Below are positions 59,861 through 63,371 of a stretch of DNA of 63,371 nucleotides, piece after piece. The notes under the pieces are model-generated. The model was not told the origin of the DNA and did not search any database. It worked only from the letters and a program-made list of their open reading frames with translations. The translations under genes and the position numbers were made by a program. The stretch comes from a bacterium C-53 (GTDB lineage Bacteria > Bacillota > Clostridia > Lachnospirales > Lachnospiraceae): the NCBI GenBank assembly GCA_003612525.1, contig RAZD01000022.1:1-63371 (forward strand). The letters are read 5' to 3'. Position 1 is the first letter of the stretch, and every line of letters starts with the position of its first letter.

Positions 59861-59889
59861 TTGACGAAACCCCTTCAAAAGTATATACT
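59861..59889 (+). promoter_or_regulatory. sigmaA promoter of mecA
   Basis: TTGACG (59861-59866), 17-base spacer, TATACT (59884-59889), about 60 bases before the mecA ATG. Confidence 0.75.
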
Positions 59890-59891
59890 TT
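59878..59891. promoter_or_regulatory. 14-bp perfect palindrome over the mecA -10
   Basis: AAAGTATATACTTT covers the whole -10 of mecA. A similar half site (TATACTTTGAAAAGG) follows directly and mirrors CCTTCAAAAGTATA on the left. Suggests a repressor; identity unknown. Confidence 0.5.
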
Positions 59892-59950
59892 CTATACTTT
59901 GAAAAGGTTTAAAACAACATCATCATAGCATGTAAAGGATGTGAAAATAA

Positions 59951-60700
59951 ATGAAAATCGAAAAAGTAAACGATCAGCAAATCCGTTGTACTCTTACAAA
60001 GGCTGATTTAGCCGACCGAGAATTAAAGATCAGCGAACTTGCCTATGGAACGGAAAAAGCAAAAAACCTGTTTCGTGACATGATGCAGCAGGCATCCTAT
60101 GAATTTGGATTTGAGGCAGAAGATATTCCGTTGATGATAGAAGCCATTCCCCTGTCAGGCGATTGTATTGTTCTGATTATTACCAAAGTAGAAGACCCTG
60201 ATGAATTAGACACGCGTTTTTCCAAATTTGCACCGTCTGTCCGGGATGACGAGAATGAATCTTCTGATGAATCGGATACACAATCTTTATTGGAAGGCGC
60301 CGATGAAGTAATGGATTTGTTCCGCAAGCTTCACGCAGAGCAGGAGAAGTTAGCCTCAAAGTCCTCAGGTTCTGATACCGAGCAGGCTGTTACTGTCCCT
60401 GTGAATTTAACAAAAATGTTTTATCTGAATGATATCGATGAGGCAATTCGTCTTGCGCATGTTCTGAAGGAATATTATCGTGGTGAAAATACACTGTATC
60501 ACAGCACGAATGGTGCCGGTTATGTACTTCTCCTTCGTAAGTCAGACCACACTCCGGAGGAATTTAATAAAGTATGTAATATTATGTCCGAATACGGCCA
60601 TATGGAAAAATACACTCCTGCATCGGAAGCATTTCTGGAAGAACATGGAGAAGTAATTATTGCAGGTTCCGCACTTCAGAATCTTCTGCTTGTTCCGTAA
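59951..60700 (+). CDS. mecA: MecA adaptor protein
   Basis: Adaptor delivering proteins (ComK and others in Bacillus) to ClpCP protease. N-terminal substrate domain (MKIEKVNDQQIRCTLTKADL) and C-terminal ClpC-binding domain (FYLNDIDEAIRLAHVLKEYY, GAGYVLLLRKS, SEYGHMEKYT), with an acidic linker (about 98-140). 249 residues. Terminator 50 bases downstream, own promoter. Confidence 0.94.
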   Translation: MKIEKVNDQQIRCTLTKADLADRELKISELAYGTEKAKNLFRDMMQQASYEFGFEAEDIPLMIEAIPLSGDCIVLIITKVEDPDELDTRFSKFAPSVRDDENESSDESDTQSLLEGADEVMDLFRKLHAEQEKLASKSSGSDTEQAVTVPVNLTKMFYLNDIDEAIRLAHVLKEYYRGENTLYHSTNGAGYVLLLRKSDHTPEEFNKVCNIMSEYGHMEKYTPASEAFLEEHGEVIIAGSALQNLLLVP

Positions 60701-60748
60701 TATTAAACAGGAACCCTCAGTTCGTACTATTTTGGCATAATCTAAGAA

Positions 60749-60797
60749 AATCCCGCTGGAATCAGAGATACAAAATTCTGACTTTCCAGACGGGATT
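60749..60797 (+). terminator. terminator of mecA
   Basis: Interrupted stem with AATCCCG / CGGGATT ends and inner GGAA/TTCC and CAGA/TCTG pairings, then CTTTTTT. Confidence 0.8.
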
Positions 60798-60935
60798 CTT
60801 TTTTGACTTTATTGATCTTTGAGACCATTTGGAAAAATATAAAAAACATTCCAAATATCCAGCTCCTGTTTTTCAAAACTGTATAAATTCAACTCCATAG
60901 TTTTTTACAAATTTCAGCTTTTTTATAGTTTCTTT

Positions 60936-60965
60936 TCAACATTTCTTGTTTCTCCCACATATAAT
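60936..60965 (+). promoter_or_regulatory. candidate promoter of the collagen-like gene
   Basis: TCAACA (60936-60941), 18-base spacer, TATAAT (60960-60965), about 100 bases before the TTG start. The CATATAAT can also be read as a sporulation sigmaK-like -10, which cannot be decided by eye. The remaining 60805-61065 is AT-rich with no gene. Confidence 0.4.
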
Positions 60966-61059
60966 GATAATTGAATACAAAATATTTTTTCCTAATAGCA
61001 AGTTGAAACAGCCGGTCTTATAAATTATATATCTGACAAAATCAAATACAAAGAGGTGA

Positions 61060-61737
<678 letters not shown>

Positions 61738-61797
61738 AATGCTCCTTACACTCCTTTTCAAAATGCTCATGGGAAAAAAGAAATGGGGTCTTGACCT

Positions 61798-62868
61798 ATG
61801 ACAACAATAAGTCTCTGTATGATTGTAAAAAACGAAGAGAAAACTTTAGCGCGCTGTCTTGACAGCGTACATGATCTCGTGGATGAGATTATAATTGTAG
61901 ACACTGGTTCTTCTGACCGGACAACAGAAATTGCAGCAAAATTCACTTCCAAAATATATAATCATTCATGGACAGATGATTTTGCCGCTGCCAGAAATGT
62001 TTCTTTTTCCAAAGCCTCCATGAAGTATTGTATGTGGCTGGATGCCGACGATATTCTTGAGCAAACGGAAAGAGAAAAGTTTCTTCAGCTTAAGCAATCA
62101 CTGCCTTCAGACACAGACATAGTAATGATGAAGTATAATACTTCCTTTGACGAAAAAGGAACTCCCCTCTTTTCTTACTACCGGGAACGTCTGATTAAAA
62201 ATGCACCGGAATATCGATGGGCAGGGGAAGTCCATGAGGCAATAACTCCGGCCGGAAAAATTTTCTACTCCGATATTGCAGTTTCCCATAAAAAAGACGG
62301 TCCAGGGGACCCTGACAGAAACCTTCGGATATACCAAAAAATGATTGAAAACGGAAAAACCTTAAACGCTCGCCAGCTGTACTATTACGGACGTGAATTG
62401 TATTATCACAAAAAATACGACGAAGCTGCATCCGTTTTCGAACAGTTTTTAAGTATGCCAGATGGATGGATAGAAAACAAAATTGAAACCTGTTCAATCT
62501 GTGCTGATTGTTATTACAGGTTAGACAAAAAAGAGTTATCACTTTCAATGCTGCTTCACAGCCTGAGCTTTGACACACCTCGGGCAGAACTATGCTGTGA
62601 TATCGGAAATTATTTCATGAAATGCGAAAACTATCAGAATGCGATTTATTGGTATGAAACTGCATTGAGCAGAGAAAGAAGGGACCATACAGGAGGATTC
62701 ATTCTGCCGGACTGTTATGATTACATCCCATTATTGCAGCTGTGCGTCTGCCATGACAGATTGGGGGATAGGGAAACAGCAAGAAAATACAACGAAAAGG
62801 CTGGATTATGTAAGCCATATTCGAAAGCATATCTCTACAATAAAAAATATTTTGATACTGTTCTTTAA
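61798..62868 (+). CDS. family 2 glycosyltransferase with TPR-like C-terminus
   Basis: 356 residues. GT2 (GT-A fold) N-domain: SLCMIVKNEEKTLARCLDSV, IIIVDTGSSDRTTEIA, the DXD motif in MWLDADDILE and WAGEVHEAI. The C-terminal half has helical repeats resembling TPR (NARQLYYYGRELYYHKKYDEA, NYQNAIYWYETALSRERRD). This two-part form is common for enzymes that glycosylate surface proteins. Ribosome site weak (GGGG). Sits between two collagen-like genes, so it probably glycosylates their Thr residues, like the BclA system of Bacillus; inferred. Confidence 0.85.
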   Translation: MTTISLCMIVKNEEKTLARCLDSVHDLVDEIIIVDTGSSDRTTEIAAKFTSKIYNHSWTDDFAAARNVSFSKASMKYCMWLDADDILEQTEREKFLQLKQSLPSDTDIVMMKYNTSFDEKGTPLFSYYRERLIKNAPEYRWAGEVHEAITPAGKIFYSDIAVSHKKDGPGDPDRNLRIYQKMIENGKTLNARQLYYYGRELYYHKKYDEAASVFEQFLSMPDGWIENKIETCSICADCYYRLDKKELSLSMLLHSLSFDTPRAELCCDIGNYFMKCENYQNAIYWYETALSRERRDHTGGFILPDCYDYIPLLQLCVCHDRLGDRETARKYNEKAGLCKPYSKAYLYNKKYFDTVL

Positions 62869-63029
62869 AAATTGAAATTTATGCAACTTACTATTTTATG
62901 TGGCAAAAAGGAAAATTATTCATACATTATTTTTATAAAGAATTTTTGCGAAAGCGACTGCAACTGATCCGGACAGATGCAATATTTCGTTAAGTAATCT
63001 TTGTCAATTAGTAAAAAGGATGTGTGTAT

Positions 63030-63173
63030 ATGAACCAAAATAATCTATATAACTGTAACCAAAATTATGGTAACAATCAGTGCTTTCATCCTTGCTGTGA
63101 ACGCGGGCCTGCCGGTCCGAAAGGAGACCAGGGACCACGGGGGCCACAGGGTGGATTGTCAACATTTTTTTAG
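63030..63173 (+). pseudogene. second collagen-like gene interrupted by an IS element
   Basis: Begins MNQNNLYNCNQNYGNNQC with AAAAGGA before the ATG, then CFHPCCERG and four to five Gly-X-Y triplets (GPAGPKGDQGPRGPQG). The collagen frame then runs into the IS end and stops after GLSTFF. A Cys/Asn-rich leader replaces that of the first copy. Only the first 40 residues are the original protein; the rest of the gene is presumably beyond the element. Confidence 0.8.
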
Positions 63174-63371
63174 ACAACTTTTTTAAGGTTGTTTTCCCTA
63201 TACTGTACCGGAGTTTGATATCCGAGGGAAGAATGTATTCTGTGATGATTATACCAGTTCACATAATCCCATAACTTCAATTTCAATTCCTTTAAATTCG
63301 TAAATGTTTCATTCCATACGAATTCTGTTTTTATGATTTTAAATGTTGCTTCCGCCACTGCATTATCATAA
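63157..63371 (-). mobile_element. IS3-family insertion sequence, 3' end (runs off the window)
   Basis: Junction with the collagen-like gene lies near 63157 (TGTCAACATTTTTTTAGAC). Contains the end of a transposase. The opposite terminus and the target duplication are outside the window, so size and exact border are not known. Confidence 0.8.
63170..63371 (-). CDS. IS3-family transposase (OrfB), C-terminal part
   Basis: Partial: the frame is open to the window edge. The encoded end reads YDNAVAEATFKIIKTEF, then LWDYVNWYNHHRIHSSLGY and TPVQYRENNLKKVV. This is the last segment of the DDE integrase core (third acidic Glu in AEATFKIIKTE, with the NxxRxHSSLGY motif), typical of IS3/IS150 OrfB. No frameshift in the visible part. 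Confidence 0.9.
   Translation of the reverse strand, partial: YDNAVAEATFKIIKTEFVWNETFTNLKELKLKLWDYVNWYNHHRIHSSLGYQTPVQYRENNLKKVV

Overview
The window looks like chromosome from a spore-forming, Gram-positive member of the Clostridia, most likely Lachnospiraceae. The signs are moderate GC, strong AGGAGG-type ribosome binding sites, several TTG starts, spore genes (spoVT, spoVG, cwlD, a SleB-type hydrolase), a paired glgC/glgD, an unusually long prs, mecA, and an F-type ATP synthase whose c subunit carries the Na+-binding residue pattern. No rRNA, tRNA or CRISPR array was seen.

Region by region. (1) 54-3304: a redox locus on the minus strand. It holds a TlpA-like lipoprotein, a NifX-like metal-cluster protein, a 48-residue CXXC micropeptide and a NapH-like membrane polyferredoxin, below a MerR-type regulator with a membrane tail. 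(2) 3470-6554: an apparent operon of an amino-acid:sodium symporter, AzlC/AzlD and a GNAT acetyltransferase. (3) 6687-10953: a very large secreted protein (thioredoxin-like domain, InlB repeat, chitobiase-like and Ig-like repeats) below a HAD-CutC fusion. (4) 11146-16125: pncB, spoVT and two divergent MATE transporters. (5) 16270-28173: a diacetylchitobiose/GlcNAc locus with nagB, nagA, an AraC-type response regulator, two sugar ABC permeases, a solute-binding protein, a YesM-type kinase, a hexose-phosphate mutase and a GH94 diacetylchitobiose phosphorylase. (6) 28292-35285: pth-mfd and glgC-glgD-spoVG. (7) 35574-42323: murC, a cluster of DnaA-box-like 9-mers, dnaD, a dnaI-like loader, prs and a chemotaxis receptor. 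(8) 42384-45340: two uncharacterised proteins. (9) 45504-52523: the complete ATP synthase operon atpZ-I-B-E-F-H-A-G-D-C. (10) 52666-60700: DUF402 protein, cell-wall hydrolase, dCMP deaminase, rpiB, tsaC/ywlC, cwlD, a GH18 protein, a small unknown and mecA. (11) 61066-63371: a collagen-like surface protein, a glycosyltransferase, and a second collagen-like gene cut by an IS3-family element that runs off the window.

How the genes work together. The chitobiose locus contains almost every step: sensing (kinase and response regulator), import (ABC transporter), phosphorolysis to GlcNAc-1-P plus GlcNAc (GH94), isomerisation to GlcNAc-6-P (mutase), deacetylation (NagA) and deamination to fructose-6-P (NagB). 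A GlcNAc kinase and the transporter ATPase are not seen here. The solute-binding gene has an in-frame UAG and the kinase has a one-base frameshift, so as written sensing and uptake look broken while the enzymes are intact. The chemotaxis receptor is also frameshifted. These could be real decay, switching or base-calling errors.

The strongest leads for undescribed biology are the TlpA/NifX/CXXC-micropeptide/polyferredoxin locus, the collagen-like protein plus glycosyltransferase module, the tandem DnaA boxes in front of dnaD, and the secreted thioredoxin-like/Ig-repeat protein.
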